Assembly: GCF_017377775.1 (NCBI RefSeq)
Contig: NZ_JAFVLN010000002.1
Location: forward strand, 558,001-622,000
Source of the DNA: Streptomyces sp. VRA16 Mangrove soil
GTDB lineage: Bacteria > Actinomycetota > Actinomycetes > Streptomycetales > Streptomycetaceae
Reading direction: 5' to 3'
Length of the DNA: 64,000 nt
Shown: positions 34,544 through 43,085 of the stretch, one piece after another
How positions within the stretch are numbered: position 1 is the stretch's first letter
How the letters are laid out: every line of letters begins with the position of its first letter
Notes under the pieces: model-generated
Database searches by the model: none
Seen by the model: only the letters and a program-made list of their open reading frames with translations
Told to the model about the DNA's origin: nothing
Made by a program: the position numbers and the translations under genes

Positions 34544-35452
34544 TCACCCCAGGTGCACCGACCAGTCCTGCGCCGCCGCGGGCTTCCCGTGCAGATCGGG
34601 CACCCGCTTCAACCATGCGGGCCGCCCCTTCTCCATGGCGGCCGCCCGCCGGGCATCCGCCGCCGCCAGCTCGTCCCGGCTCGGGAAGTCGGTGGGCAGC
34701 CAGGCGGCGGAGGACCGGGCACGGGCCAGCAGATACGTCACGTACGCGTCCCGCGCCTCGTCCGGCGTCGGGAAGTCCGTCGTGAGCCAGGCGTCCGGCA
34801 CCTCGCCGAGGACGTCGCGGAGCAGCTCCTCCGTCACCCTCGGCGCCAGTTCGGCGTCGGCGGCGCGAGTGTCGGGCCCGTAGCCGCCCAGCGCGTGGTG
34901 CTTGAAGTCGTACGCCTTCTCGGGCACGGCCCCGTCCCAGCGGTGGTGGAAGACGAGGGCGGCCCCGTGGTCGATGAGCCACAGCCGCGGCGGCACCGTG
35001 CCGAAGGTGGGCCACACCATGAGGTTGGAGCTGTGCACGGTCCGGTCGACGTTGACGGTGAAGGCGTCCAGCCAGACGATCCGGCCGGCCTCCAGCGGGT
35101 CCACCCGGAACGTCTCGGCGACCTCGGGGGTGAAATCGACGGCGCCCGGCAGGAAGTCCATGCCGAGGTTGAGCCCCGCACTCGCGTGCAGCAGGTCCTG
35201 GACCTCCTGGTGCGGCTCGTCGGCGGCGATCGCCGGATCGAAGTGGGCGAGCACCAGCTCGGGAAAGCGCAGGCCGAGACGGCGTGCCAGCTCCCCGACG
35301 ACGACCTCGGCGACGAGCGCCTTCACGCCCTGCGCGGAGCCGGTGAACTTCAGGACGTAGGTGCCCAGGTCATCGGCCTCGACGACGCCCGGCACCGATC
35401 CCCCGGTGCGCAGCGCCGTCACATAGCGGGTCGCGATGATTTCTCTCAGCAT
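34544..35452 (-). CDS. HipA-like (HipA_2) kinase-fold protein
   Basis: A 302-residue protein of the HipA-like family common in Streptomyces. The N-terminal lobe has GTYVLKFTGSAQGVKALVAE (the Lys of the nucleotide site), the catalytic loop is DAFTVNVDRTVHSSNLMVW with the Asn and Asp-Arg pair, and the metal Asp is in WLIDHGAALVF. A substrate protein is not known and no HipB-like partner lies beside it, so a toxin role is unsupported. I start at ATG 35452 (MLREII...), as relatives do; an ATG at 35473 is also open. Confidence 0.8.
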   Translation of the reverse strand: MLREIIATRYVTALRTGGSVPGVVEADDLGTYVLKFTGSAQGVKALVAEVVVGELARRLGLRFPELVLAHFDPAIAADEPHQEVQDLLHASAGLNLGMDFLPGAVDFTPEVAETFRVDPLEAGRIVWLDAFTVNVDRTVHSSNLMVWPTFGTVPPRLWLIDHGAALVFHHRWDGAVPEKAYDFKHHALGGYGPDTRAADAELAPRVTEELLRDVLGEVPDAWLTTDFPTPDEARDAYVTYLLARARSSAAWLPTDFPSRDELAAADARRAAAMEKGRPAWLKRVPDLHGKPAAAQDWSVHLG

Positions 35453-35589
35453 TTCCTCGCCCTGTCCCTCCATTGACCTAGCAATCCAAGGTTCATCGCA
35501 GAGGGAGACACCAGCACCAACCACCTGCCATCAACCCTGGGGAGAATCTGGGGAGTTTCGGCCGGCTTGCAGATCTCCTTGCCTCCCCA

Positions 35590-35790
35590 GCAGTTGAATG
35601 GAGCATAGTAACCGAGGGTGATCGCCGGTGAGGAGTGCCCGAGCCGGCGAGCACGGTCACCACAGACTCTCCCGCCTCCAGCATGAGCGAGGCGCAGGTG
35701 TGCCGCAGTACATGGAATCCGCCCTCCGGCAAGGCGAAGTACAGCCTCCCCTTGATCGCTTGGACTTGGCGGGGGACATGGAGTCGGCTC
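35590..35790 (-). pseudogene. Tyrosine recombinase (integrase) C-terminal remnant
   Basis: The minus strand encodes GGFHVLRHTCASLMLEAGES (box II His-x-x-Arg). After a one-base frameshift near 35640 it continues with LGHSSPAITLGYYAPF, which holds the GH pair and the catalytic Tyr. The N-terminal three quarters are missing, and after the Tyr the frame runs on into the HipA-like gene start without a natural end. This is the relic of an integrative element; no att repeat was recognised. Confidence 0.75.
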
Positions 35791-35879
35791 GTTCCAGACG
35801 GGTTGCGCAGGACACGCCTGATGAGACGCCGTTCGCCACGATCATCTACGTGCTGGTGTCCGGCTGTGCCTGACGGGCG

Positions 35880-36078
35880 TTGCCGCCGTGCTGCGGTATC
35901 TCGAAGTCGACCGCCCATCGCCGGTTTCCGATCTGGTCGAGAGCCGGTGCCTGGGGACGGCTGCACGAGACCGTGCTGCACCCGCTCGACGACGCCGGCC
36001 TGGTTCCAAGATGCACATCCTGTCGGACGCGAACGGACTCCCCCTCCTCGTCGGCGTCTCAGCCGACAACACCTTTCG
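35880..36078 (+). pseudogene. IS5-family transposase remnant with internal deletion
   Basis: One frame reads CGISKSTAHRRFPIWSRAG and LHETVLHPLDDAG. A second frame, after a junction near 36005, reads GSKMHILSDANGLPLLVGVS then ADNTF. Intact IS5-type transposases have about 30 residues between these blocks, including a catalytic Asp. The piece therefore lacks part of the catalytic core and the whole C-terminus. No terminal inverted repeats are visible. Confidence 0.7.
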
Positions 36079-36092
36079 CTCGGAGGATGGCG

Positions 36093-36899
36093 TCACGAGG
36101 ACCCCGGGTCATCAGAGGCGTCGGGGTCATCCTCTCCAAACCCGAACCTCTCGGGCCCCTGGAGACGGGGGCGAGGAAATGAGCCGTCGGGTGTCGGAGC
36201 GGCTCCGGCGTTGCCATCGGAGGGGCTGGAGCCATCGCTGGATGGAAGCGAGGGGAGGCCAAAGGCCTTTCGGATGAGCTGGCCCATGCCCTCGCTGGTC
36301 GCCCTGCCAACCTCCCTGGCGATCGGGTCAATGATGCGCAGCACCACGGTCCCGCCGGCCCAGACAAGCAGCATGGTGGCGAGGTTACCGCCGGTGCCGA
36401 TCGCTGCCAGGGTTCCCGTCGCTTGGGTTATGACGGTCCGTAGGTCTACCCAGGACTCTGGCGGGGAGCCAAATCGTGGGATGACGATCTCTGCCTGCAT
36501 GACGAATCGCAGCTGGTTCGCTATGGCTTCTACGAGGCGCCGGTCCGTGGCCCATCGACCTCGGATGGCGGCTTCGTACGCGAACGCCTGGAAGAGGACC
36601 TCCACGTCACGGCTCTCATCATCACGGTCGAGCCATTCGGGGCGCTCGCCGAACCTCTCGATGGGGTACTGGTTGATCGTCGACCATTTTCGCCCTGCCA
36701 TACCTACCGCAAGTTCACGGCTGGATCGGATCTGCTGCATCCGCATCGAGCCCGGATACTTGTCCACAGCGGACACGACGAAGAGCACATCGCCCCGTAC
36801 GCCCTCGTAAGGCGACAGGACTTGGTAGTCCACTCTGCGCATGACTGCCGGAATGCCGGTCGCCGCAGTCGTACGGCTGTCTATGTACTCGGACGACAT
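36093..36899 (-). CDS. Unrecognised protein with one hydrophobic segment
   Basis: A 268-residue protein with a good ribosome site (GGGGGAGT) before ATG 36899. The first half is mixed alpha/beta with many charged residues (GVRGDVLFVVSAVDKYPGSM, WLDRDDESRDVEVLFQAFAY). A single likely membrane helix (NLATMLLVWAGGTVVLRII) lies around residues 185-205, and the C-terminus is a Ser/Pro/Gly-rich tail. Base composition is visibly less GC-rich than the core genes. It is flanked by an IS remnant and fragments of mobile-element genes. I do not recognise the family; a membrane-associated accessory protein is all that can be said. Confidence 0.55.
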   Translation of the reverse strand: MSSEYIDSRTTAATGIPAVMRRVDYQVLSPYEGVRGDVLFVVSAVDKYPGSMRMQQIRSSRELAVGMAGRKWSTINQYPIERFGERPEWLDRDDESRDVEVLFQAFAYEAAIRGRWATDRRLVEAIANQLRFVMQAEIVIPRFGSPPESWVDLRTVITQATGTLAAIGTGGNLATMLLVWAGGTVVLRIIDPIAREVGRATSEGMGQLIRKAFGLPSLPSSDGSSPSDGNAGAAPTPDGSFPRPRLQGPERFGFGEDDPDASDDPGSS

Positions 36900-37386
36900 G
36901 ACTCCCCCGCCACCACGCCATCGAACAGAGCCGGGCCCCTGCTCTACCGGTGACCAGAGGCTTCTCGAAAGTACCGCGCGCTTCGATCTCCGGGAACAAA
37001 CCAGAGCGATCGGGACGCAGTGCGTCGCGCTCGGTCGAGGAAGCCGAGCGCGTTGCCAGGCCGGCCGCTCTCTTCCGCGGCAGCAGTCCCTGGTGTACAG
37101 GTGTACGACGGTGCGCTTGTCCCGGCGGCGGTCCAGGACCCACTCCACGGGCGGGGGCTTCTTCTCGCGGTGGATCCACTCGTCGCCCTGGGCCAGTTTT
37201 CGCGCGAGGGATTCTTCGGCTTGCTGCACCGTGTCCTCCTCGCCCGCACCGATCACAACACCACGCTGCCGAGAGAGGCCCGCCCAGCTCACTGAGGCGG
37301 GCCTGCGCGCAGGTGCACATCGACTTCCTCGACATCCCCGCCCTCCGTCAGGAGCTCGGCATGGTCAAGGACGGAGCCGCCATCTG
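36900..37386. other. Gap with decayed coding fragments
   Basis: No convincing gene. On the minus strand a readable stretch (RKLAQGDEWIHREKKPPPVE, VLDRRRDKRTVVHLYTRDC) ends near 37080 and looks like the truncated N-terminal part of a small plasmid or element protein; DUF6233 is a weak guess. On the plus strand a short frame ends VHIDFLDIPALRQELG... at 37387, overlapping the next ATG. Confidence 0.35.
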
Positions 37387-37568
37387 ATGGTCAAGCCCCA
37401 GGTGCTCAAGCCCGTCGACCTCGACGACAACGGCGCCGAACCGGAAGTCACACCGGAGGTCGTCGACCAGGCGTTCAAGGCAGGCATGGCCCCCACCCGA
37501 AACGTGCTTCACACCCCTCGCACGCGTACTACGAGTGCGAGGGGTGCGGCGCGTACCACTCCTGGTAG
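37387..37568 (+). pseudogene. Small mobile-element protein remnant with frameshift
   Basis: The ATG at 37387 opens a readable frame (MVKPQVLKPVDLDDNGAEPE). In the neighbouring frame, which has no start codon of its own, the sequence ends HPSHAYYECEGCGAYHSW and a stop at 37568. That tail, with a Cys-x-x-Cys pair, resembles the end of small proteins found on Streptomyces integrative elements. A frameshift between about 37470 and 37510 would join the two. Confidence 0.4.
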
Positions 37569-37576
37569 GAGGTGTG

Positions 37577-38494
37577 TCAGGCGCTCAGGCCTCCGGCACG
37601 ACGCTCCTGCATCTTCAGTCGCTGCCAGGTGAACTTCCACTCGTCCCTGGCCCGGTCGCGGATCCCGCAGGCCGTGAGGAAGGCCAGCATCCGAGGAAGG
37701 GTCGGCAGCTTGGGTCGTCGCAACATCTCGCTGACGGAGCTCTTGTTGAGGTAGAGCGAGCCTGAGGGGAGAGAGGTGGAACTCGCACGCCTGACCTCGG
37801 CCATCTCCATCTTGCGGAGCGAGGGGCTGCCCGCCCACACGTGCACCTCGTTGAGCGCCTCCACCAGCTCGGCCGGTGTGGAGATGCCCGTGGGCTGCGG
37901 GGCTTCGTTGGTCTCGAACTTGTGGGCCTGCCGCAGTTCCTTGAAGGCCGTCGTCGCCTCATTGCTGACGCGCCCGATCGAGGTGCCGTGGATGAAGTCA
38001 CCCACTGAGCTGATCTGTGGAGCAGGTTCGGGGCGGAGCGCGACGTTCAGCGGCATGACTTCCCCGCTCTTCATGACCACTTGCGAGGCCGGGCTGTCTC
38101 CGGCCTTCAGGACCACTTGCGGGGCTGAGCGTTCTCCGGTCTTCAGGACCACTTGCGGGGCTGAGCGTTCTCCGGTCTTCAGGACCACTTGCGGGGCTGG
38201 GCGTTCTGCCCTCGGCACTACCACCTTCGCTGGTTCGACTCGCACGCGGCTGTCCATGGCAGAGCGCCAGATGTCCGTCAGCTCTCGTGACATCTTCTCG
38301 GCTTCGTGGATGCCTTTGGCGTAGAGGCGCGCCATGGCGCCAACTTCCGCCAGTGCCGGGAAGCGAGAGGCGTTCTCGATACGGCTCAGGACCGTCGGGC
38401 TGATCTCCAGCAGCCCGGAGGCCTGACGCTGGGACAGACCCGCCGAGATTCGTGCGTCGATCAGGCGGCCGGCCAGACGTACTTCCTGGCTCAT
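37577..38494 (-). CDS. XRE-family regulator with 12-residue repeats and a second HTH-like domain
   Basis: A 305-residue protein. Residues about 8-62 are a Cro/C1 helix-turn-helix (RLIDARISAGLSQRQASGLL, EISPTVLSRIENASRFPALA). Residues about 95-145 carry four tandem copies of a 12-residue unit (APQVVLKTGERS). The C-terminal 90 residues look like a second HTH module of accessory-element proteins (SLRKMEMAEVRRA, LYLNKSSVSEMLRRPKLPTL, MLAFLTACGIRDRARDEWKF). ATG 38494 overlaps the small membrane gene stop by 4 bp, so the two are coupled. It lies in a decayed mobile island and may control that island or a silent defence-like module; neither is shown. Confidence 0.75.
   Translation of the reverse strand: MSQEVRLAGRLIDARISAGLSQRQASGLLEISPTVLSRIENASRFPALAEVGAMARLYAKGIHEAEKMSRELTDIWRSAMDSRVRVEPAKVVVPRAERPAPQVVLKTGERSAPQVVLKTGERSAPQVVLKAGDSPASQVVMKSGEVMPLNVALRPEPAPQISSVGDFIHGTSIGRVSNEATTAFKELRQAHKFETNEAPQPTGISTPAELVEALNEVHVWAGSPSLRKMEMAEVRRASSTSLPSGSLYLNKSSVSEMLRRPKLPTLPRMLAFLTACGIRDRARDEWKFTWQRLKMQERRAGGLSA
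38069..38212. repeat. Four 36-bp tandem repeats inside the XRE gene
   Basis: Units start at 38069, 38105, 38141 and 38177. The second and third are essentially identical, the first and fourth diverged. Each unit keeps frame and encodes 12 residues. There are no spacers, so this is a coding minisatellite and not a CRISPR array. Confidence 0.9.
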
Positions 38495-38736
38495 CGCTCA
38501 CCATCCTGAGGACGACGGTGGAGAACGAGGTGCTCCGCCTCGCTCAGTCCTGCGGCCAGTCCTGCCGCAAGCAGAGCGGCAAGGACCTCGACCTCGTACC
38601 CCAAGAGGTACAAGGCGATCAGCAGGGCCGTGCACACGCTGCCGAGGACCAGGCGACAGGCGCGGGCGAACCCGAACCCCTCAGGGACCCGAGGGGTCGG
38701 AACGCACCCCCAAATGTCGAAAGGGCCAGGGCGCAT
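38491..38736 (-). CDS. Small membrane protein coupled to the XRE gene
   Basis: An 81-residue protein with GGAGAGGG seven bases before ATG 38736 (a further in-frame ATG lies at 38772). A proline-rich N-terminus (DIWGCVPTPRVPEGFGFARA) leads into two hydrophobic segments (LVLGSVCTALLIALYLLGY, VLAALLAAGLAAGL) and a charged tail. The stop overlaps the start of the XRE gene (ATGA). Function unknown. Confidence 0.6.
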   Translation of the reverse strand: MRPGPFDIWGCVPTPRVPEGFGFARACRLVLGSVCTALLIALYLLGYEVEVLAALLAAGLAAGLSEAEHLVLHRRPQDGER

Positions 38737-38992
38737 GGCCCAGCCCTCTCCGAACTCAAAGCTGCTCAGCAACGTGACCTCCGTGCACCAGGACGGCTCG
38801 AACAGGGGTTGCGGCCCCTACGACGCATTTGGCAATCGCACCCTGAGGTTCCTCTATCGACGCTCGCGAAGGCAATAGCCCTCAGTAGTCACCCAAATCC
38901 CTGTAGAGCACATAGAAACCCCTTCCTTTGCAGGGATCTGACGCCGTTCGAGAGGTGACGTAGAGAGCTCGGCGTACAGGCCAGAGCAGAAC

Positions 38993-39160
38993 TGTCTTGA
39001 GGTGTCTGGCCCCGTCCGGAGCGCACTTGACCCGATCAGCCCGGTAAGACTCATGGCCAACAATCCTGGGATTGCTTCGCAGGGCGTCCATCTGCAGTGA
39101 CGGCAATTAGTCAGGAGATAAGGCTGTCTTGAGCCGTCTATGAGTGTCTTGATCCGTCTT
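38993..39160. repeat. Three iteron-like direct repeats
   Basis: TGTCTTGAGGTGTCT (38993-39007), TGTCTTGAGCCGTCT (39126-39140) and TGTCTTGATCCGTCT (39146-39160). The last two are exactly 20 bp apart, on one DNA face. They may bind the XRE regulator or have served an element's replication or excision. Confidence 0.5.
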
Positions 39161-39302
39161 GGAGTGGACGAAAATATATCGAGGGAGCGAGAGACAACCG
39201 AGAGTTGGTTGCGGATCCGTGGGATTTACCAGGACGGCTCCAACGAGGATCGTGTTTGCGGCGCGATCCTTATTTGGCGTAGATGATTTACGTCCGCTTC
39301 GA

Positions 39303-39330
39303 GCCCGTTCTCACATGGGACGGGCTTCTT
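39303..39330 (+). terminator. Rho-independent-like terminator
   Basis: GCCCGT (39303-39308) pairs with ACGGGC (39320-39325), followed by TTCTT. It is unusually canonical for this genome and may belong to the mobile island. Confidence 0.5.
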
Positions 39331-39458
39331 GGCGTTGCCGCCCTGCCGTTCGATCTCACTCACGCGTCCACCTGTAGGAGCATCGGAGGTGCGCGTGACG
39401 TGGTGTCGCGCCCGCGGCAGTCCGCCGACCAGGGGACGGTTCGCTCGACCCACGAACG

Positions 39459-39490
39459 TGCTGCCCGCCGGGGTCGGTCGGCGGGCAGCA
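39459..39490 (-). terminator. Hairpin terminator after the permease gene
   Basis: A perfect 12-bp stem (TGCTGCCCGCCG with its complement) and an 8-base loop, 38 bp beyond the permease stop. Confidence 0.75.
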
Positions 39491-39527
39491 CACTGGGCTC
39501 GTGATGGCACTGGGGGTGCTCCGAGAG

Positions 39528-40964
39528 TCACCGCCCGGCCACCACGGCCTTCCGGCGCCACGCCACCACCGCGTACCCCACCAGGAGCACGGCGGTGAAC
39601 GCCAGGCCCACGCCCGCCGCCTGTCGCATGTCCGGCACCTCGATCGCGGTCGCGGCGACGGCGAGCACGCCTGCCGCGGCCACCAGGGCGAGCTTGGGGC
39701 CGCCGGGGACGCTGAAGCCCGTGAACTCCTCCGGGTGCGCGTCGCGGTGGCGGCGGAAGGCGACGTACGAGGCGAGGATCAGCAGCCAGACGAGGAGCAC
39801 CGCGAACAGGGCGATGGACATCAGGATGCTGAAGATGCCGCCGACGTCGTAGAAGGCGAGCAGCGCGGCGGCCGCGATGCCCAGGGTGGAGGCGGCGAGC
39901 GCCACGGCCGGCACGCCGCGTCCGGTGAGACGGGCCAGCGAGGCCGGGGCCAGGCCGTCGTCGCCGAGGGAGTGCAGCAGCCGGGAGGCGCCGTACAGGT
40001 GGGCGTTGGCGGCGGAGACGGCGGCGACGAGCACCACGAGGTTGGTCAGGGTCGCGGCGGCGGGCACGCCGATGTCGGAGAAGACGCGGACGAACGGGCT
40101 CGCCTCGATGCTGCCGTCGCCGGAGGCCAGCCGCTTCCAGGGGATGAGGGCCACCACCAGGGTGATGGACAGGACGTAGAACACGCTGAGGCGCCAGGCG
40201 AGTTGGCGCATGGCGGTACGGATGGTGCGCTGCGGGTCGGCGGCCTCCGCGGAGGCGATGGCGACGACCTCGAACCCGGCGTACGCGAACATCACGACGG
40301 ACATGGCGATCCAGATGGACTTGGCGCCGTGCGGCACGAACCCGCCGTCGTCGGTGAGGTGCGCGAATCCGGTGGCCTCGGTGTCGGGCAGGCCGAAGAG
40401 GACCAGGAAGGCGGCGCACAGGATGAACGCACACAGCGCGGTCACTTTGATGGTGGAGAGCCAGAACTCGGTGGTGCCGAAGGACTTGACGTTGATGATG
40501 TTCACCGCGAGGACCACGGCGGCGACGGCGAGGATGGCCACGCCCATCGGGATGCCGGGCCACCACCAGCGGATGTAAAGCGCGGAGGCGACGACTTCTG
40601 TGCCGATGACGACGACGGCGCTGAACCAGTAGGTCCAGCTGGTGACAAACCCGGCCCAGGAGCCGAGGTACTTGTGCGCGATCGCGCCGAAGGAGCCCTG
40701 GACGGGGTGGGCGGCGGACATCTCGCCCAGCAGGACGGCGATGACGGCGACGAGGACCGCGCCGATCGCGTACGAGATGATCACGCCGGGGCCCGCGACG
40801 CCTATCGCGGAGCCGGAGCCGAGGAACAGGCCGGTGCCGAGCGCCGAGCCGAGGCCGATCATGGTGGTCTGGCGGTGGGTGAGCGAGCGGACCAGGCCCC
40901 GGCCCTCGGGCTCGGTGGCGGGCGGAACGGCGGGCGCGGGTGCGGGTCTTTCCGGTGCGGCCAT
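39528..40964 (-). CDS. Amino-acid permease (APC superfamily)
   Basis: A 478-residue permease with about twelve helices. The start of the transport domain (RSLTHRQTTMIGLGSALGTG, LFLGSGSAIGVAGPGVIISY) is typical of the AAT family, with the unwound-helix motif GSALGTG. The middle has VMFAYAGFEVVAIASAEAAD. It lies downstream of the kynureninase cluster on the same strand, so tryptophan, kynurenine or a related aromatic amino acid is a plausible substrate. That link is positional only. Confidence 0.85.
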   Translation of the reverse strand: MAAPERPAPAPAVPPATEPEGRGLVRSLTHRQTTMIGLGSALGTGLFLGSGSAIGVAGPGVIISYAIGAVLVAVIAVLLGEMSAAHPVQGSFGAIAHKYLGSWAGFVTSWTYWFSAVVVIGTEVVASALYIRWWWPGIPMGVAILAVAAVVLAVNIINVKSFGTTEFWLSTIKVTALCAFILCAAFLVLFGLPDTEATGFAHLTDDGGFVPHGAKSIWIAMSVVMFAYAGFEVVAIASAEAADPQRTIRTAMRQLAWRLSVFYVLSITLVVALIPWKRLASGDGSIEASPFVRVFSDIGVPAAATLTNLVVLVAAVSAANAHLYGASRLLHSLGDDGLAPASLARLTGRGVPAVALAASTLGIAAAALLAFYDVGGIFSILMSIALFAVLLVWLLILASYVAFRRHRDAHPEEFTGFSVPGGPKLALVAAAGVLAVAATAIEVPDMRQAAGVGLAFTAVLLVGYAVVAWRRKAVVAGR

Positions 40965-41109
40965 GGCGGGGACGTCCTTCTGTGTGGTGGTGCGCGGTGG
41001 GAGTCGGGGGCCGCGGGCGGCTCGTCCGCCGCCCCCGGGAGGCCCCCGAAGTACGGAGGGGCACGACGTGCTGTGCGGGTCAAGTCACTGATGGCGAGGA
41101 CCTGTTGAT

Positions 41110-42882
41110 CTAGAACTCGCTGTTGCGGAAGGGCTTGTCGGGGCGGGTCAGGTGCGGCTTGCCGAGCACCTTGAGCGCGGACAGGGCGTAGATGCCGTGG
41201 TTGGTCAGCGCCCAGGCGATGTTTCGGTCCCACTCGACGTACACGCCGTGGGTCTGGTTGCCGTACGCGTAGTCAGGGGTCTCGGGGCCGTACGCCTTGG
41301 GTACGAAGTACGCCTCGATCTCGGGCTTCGCGGGCTTGGAGACGTCGAAGAACTGCACGCCCGCGTTGTAGAAGCCGTAGCCGAGGACGCCCGCGTCGTG
41401 TTTGCCGGGGTTGGTGTAGTAGCCGGTGCGCTTGGGGCCGAAGCTGCCGCGGCGCTGGCAGAAGTCCTTGAAGGATGCGGACTTGGGCGGGGTCGGGCGG
41501 GGCAGGACGCCGACGACGCGCGGGTTCTTCGGGTCCTTGGCGTCGATCTGGTAGACGTCCTTGTACGGCTCGTAGCAGTCCTCGGTGAGCGGGTAGCCCG
41601 AGAAGTAGATGAGGCCCGTCCGCTCGTACTGCGAGACGTCGATGTTGTCGCCCTCGGTGCCGGACACGGACGGCGGCAGGTCGAGGTGGCTGACGGTCTT
41701 CATGTCGGTCGGGTCGGAGATGTCGAGCACGGTCAGGCCGTAGCCACCCATCGCGGCGAAGGCGTAACGGCCGCCCTTCTCCACGGGCTTGGGGATGAAC
41801 ATCGGCATGCGCGCGCCCATCCAGCTGGTGCGGTTGCCGCAACGCGGGTTCGCGCGGTGCGCCGCGTCCTCGCCGGTGCGCTGTCCTGGCAAGTGCCAGG
41901 TGTCGAGGAGCCTGGGGTGCGCGGGGTCGGACATGTCCCAGGACTGGTAGCCGGCCGAGTGCAGGTTGGTCGGGTACTCGCTGCCGGAGTAGGTGTCGTC
42001 GGGCGCGGTGGCGATGAACATGTATTTCTCGCCGGTCCAGTACGGCACGTCCAGCGACCCGGAGCCCTGCTGGGGCTTGTTGACGTCCGACGTCAGCGGG
42101 TCCTTCTGCGTGGAGTCGGTCGAGACCGTGGCGAGGAGCTTCCAGTCCTTCTTGCGCGGACCGTCGAGGCGAAAGACCTTGAAGCCCTTCAGGCCGGGCT
42201 TGTCGCGGAGCTTCTTCACGCCCTCGGGGTTGTGGAACTTGTCGTGCTCGGGATCGTCGGTCAGCTCGGTGATCTGCCGCTTGTCCTCGAAGCTCATCAC
42301 CATGACGTAGGCGTTCAGCTTCTTGTTCCACTGGATGGTGGAGGCGCCCCAGTAGTCGTGGGGCGCCCAGGAGGCGTTCCCCTTGGTCTCGTCGCCGTCG
42401 ACGTCGTTGCGGGTCATCTTCTCGACGACCTTGATCTTCTTGACGTCGGTGATGTCGTAGACACGGCCCTCGGAGCGGTCGTACTGGAACATGTAGCGGC
42501 GGCCGTCGAAGTCGACGACGTTCTGCCAGGTGTGGAAGTAGTCGGGGGTGAAGTCCGCGCCCTCGTAGGCGGCTTCGACCTTCATGTTCTTGATGTAGGA
42601 CTTGGTGTCGTAGTCCTTGTTGCGGCCCGGGAAGGAGTGCTCGTGCTCCTCGTCGACCGGGGTGAGCGCGGGGTGGCGGAAGGTGCCGTCGAGCTGCATG
42701 CCGTACGCGCCGGGGTCTGCGGGCCCGGGCCGGCGGTCCTCGCAGACGTCAGGGATGTTGGGGTCGGTGGCGGCGGTGGCGGTCGCGCCGGAGCTTCCGG
42801 GGGCGAGCAGGGTCGCGGCGGTGGCAGCGACCACGGCGGCGGCGAGGGCCGCTCTGGCGCGCTTGGTACGGAGGGATCGCAT
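41110..42882 (-). CDS. Secreted LVIVD-repeat protein
   Basis: A 590-residue protein with a Sec signal peptide (RARAALAAAVVAATAATLLA) and a long extracellular body of beta-propeller-like LVIVD repeats. Examples are YDITDVKKIKVVEKMTRNDV, YGLTVLDISDPTDMKTVSHL, YQIDAKDPKNPRVVGVL and VQFFDVSKPAKPEIEAYFV. Such repeats are found in surface proteins of unknown role. It lies between the permease and kynureninase genes on the same strand, with gaps of about 145 and 200 bp, so co-transcription is uncertain. Confidence 0.8.
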   Translation of the reverse strand: MRSLRTKRARAALAAAVVAATAATLLAPGSSGATATAATDPNIPDVCEDRRPGPADPGAYGMQLDGTFRHPALTPVDEEHEHSFPGRNKDYDTKSYIKNMKVEAAYEGADFTPDYFHTWQNVVDFDGRRYMFQYDRSEGRVYDITDVKKIKVVEKMTRNDVDGDETKGNASWAPHDYWGASTIQWNKKLNAYVMVMSFEDKRQITELTDDPEHDKFHNPEGVKKLRDKPGLKGFKVFRLDGPRKKDWKLLATVSTDSTQKDPLTSDVNKPQQGSGSLDVPYWTGEKYMFIATAPDDTYSGSEYPTNLHSAGYQSWDMSDPAHPRLLDTWHLPGQRTGEDAAHRANPRCGNRTSWMGARMPMFIPKPVEKGGRYAFAAMGGYGLTVLDISDPTDMKTVSHLDLPPSVSGTEGDNIDVSQYERTGLIYFSGYPLTEDCYEPYKDVYQIDAKDPKNPRVVGVLPRPTPPKSASFKDFCQRRGSFGPKRTGYYTNPGKHDAGVLGYGFYNAGVQFFDVSKPAKPEIEAYFVPKAYGPETPDYAYGNQTHGVYVEWDRNIAWALTNHGIYALSALKVLGKPHLTRPDKPFRNSEF

Positions 42883-43085
42883 GGGAGTCCTAGGGGTCTC
42901 GACGACGGAGAGGGACGTGCGACGGGGTGTTCCGGACGGGCGGCGGGAAAGGCCAGGCGGGGTGTGCCAGTTGATGCTGTGCCGTACGCGCGCAGGGGAC
43001 GGCCGCGCGCGGACGTATGACGGGACGCCGGTCCGGCGGAGCCCGGACCGGCCGAAGATCCCGTCGGACCGGGAGCCCGGGTGCG

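Larger units (their letters stand above)
38737..39527. other. Non-coding, AT-richer stretch at the island border
   Basis: I see no convincing gene in about 790 bp. The stretch holds three iteron-like repeats (38993-39160), an AT-rich patch (AAAATATATCGAGGG near 39171) and two terminator hairpins. Short frames of 60-75 codons here lack a codon bias or ribosome site worth reporting. It is probably the regulatory or end region of the mobile island. Confidence 0.5.

Noticed and set aside
34544..35452. HipA-like protein as toxin of a HipBA pair
   Set aside because: No HipB-like antitoxin is adjacent and the subfamily is widespread as single genes.
35474..35600. tRNA attachment site for the integrase remnant
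   Set aside because: No cloverleaf or tRNA-like arms could be drawn, and no direct repeat of this sequence was found elsewhere in the window.
36950..37387. Plus-strand 145-codon open frame
   Set aside because: Composition and residue pattern are random apart from the last 24 codons; no ribosome site and no family resemblance.
38069..38212. 36-bp regular repeats resembling a CRISPR period
   Set aside because: The units are directly tandem with no unique spacers, keep a coding frame, and no cas gene is present.
38882..39106. Minus-strand 74-codon frame in the gene-poor stretch
   Set aside because: No ribosome site or codon bias, and it overlaps one of the iteron-like repeats.
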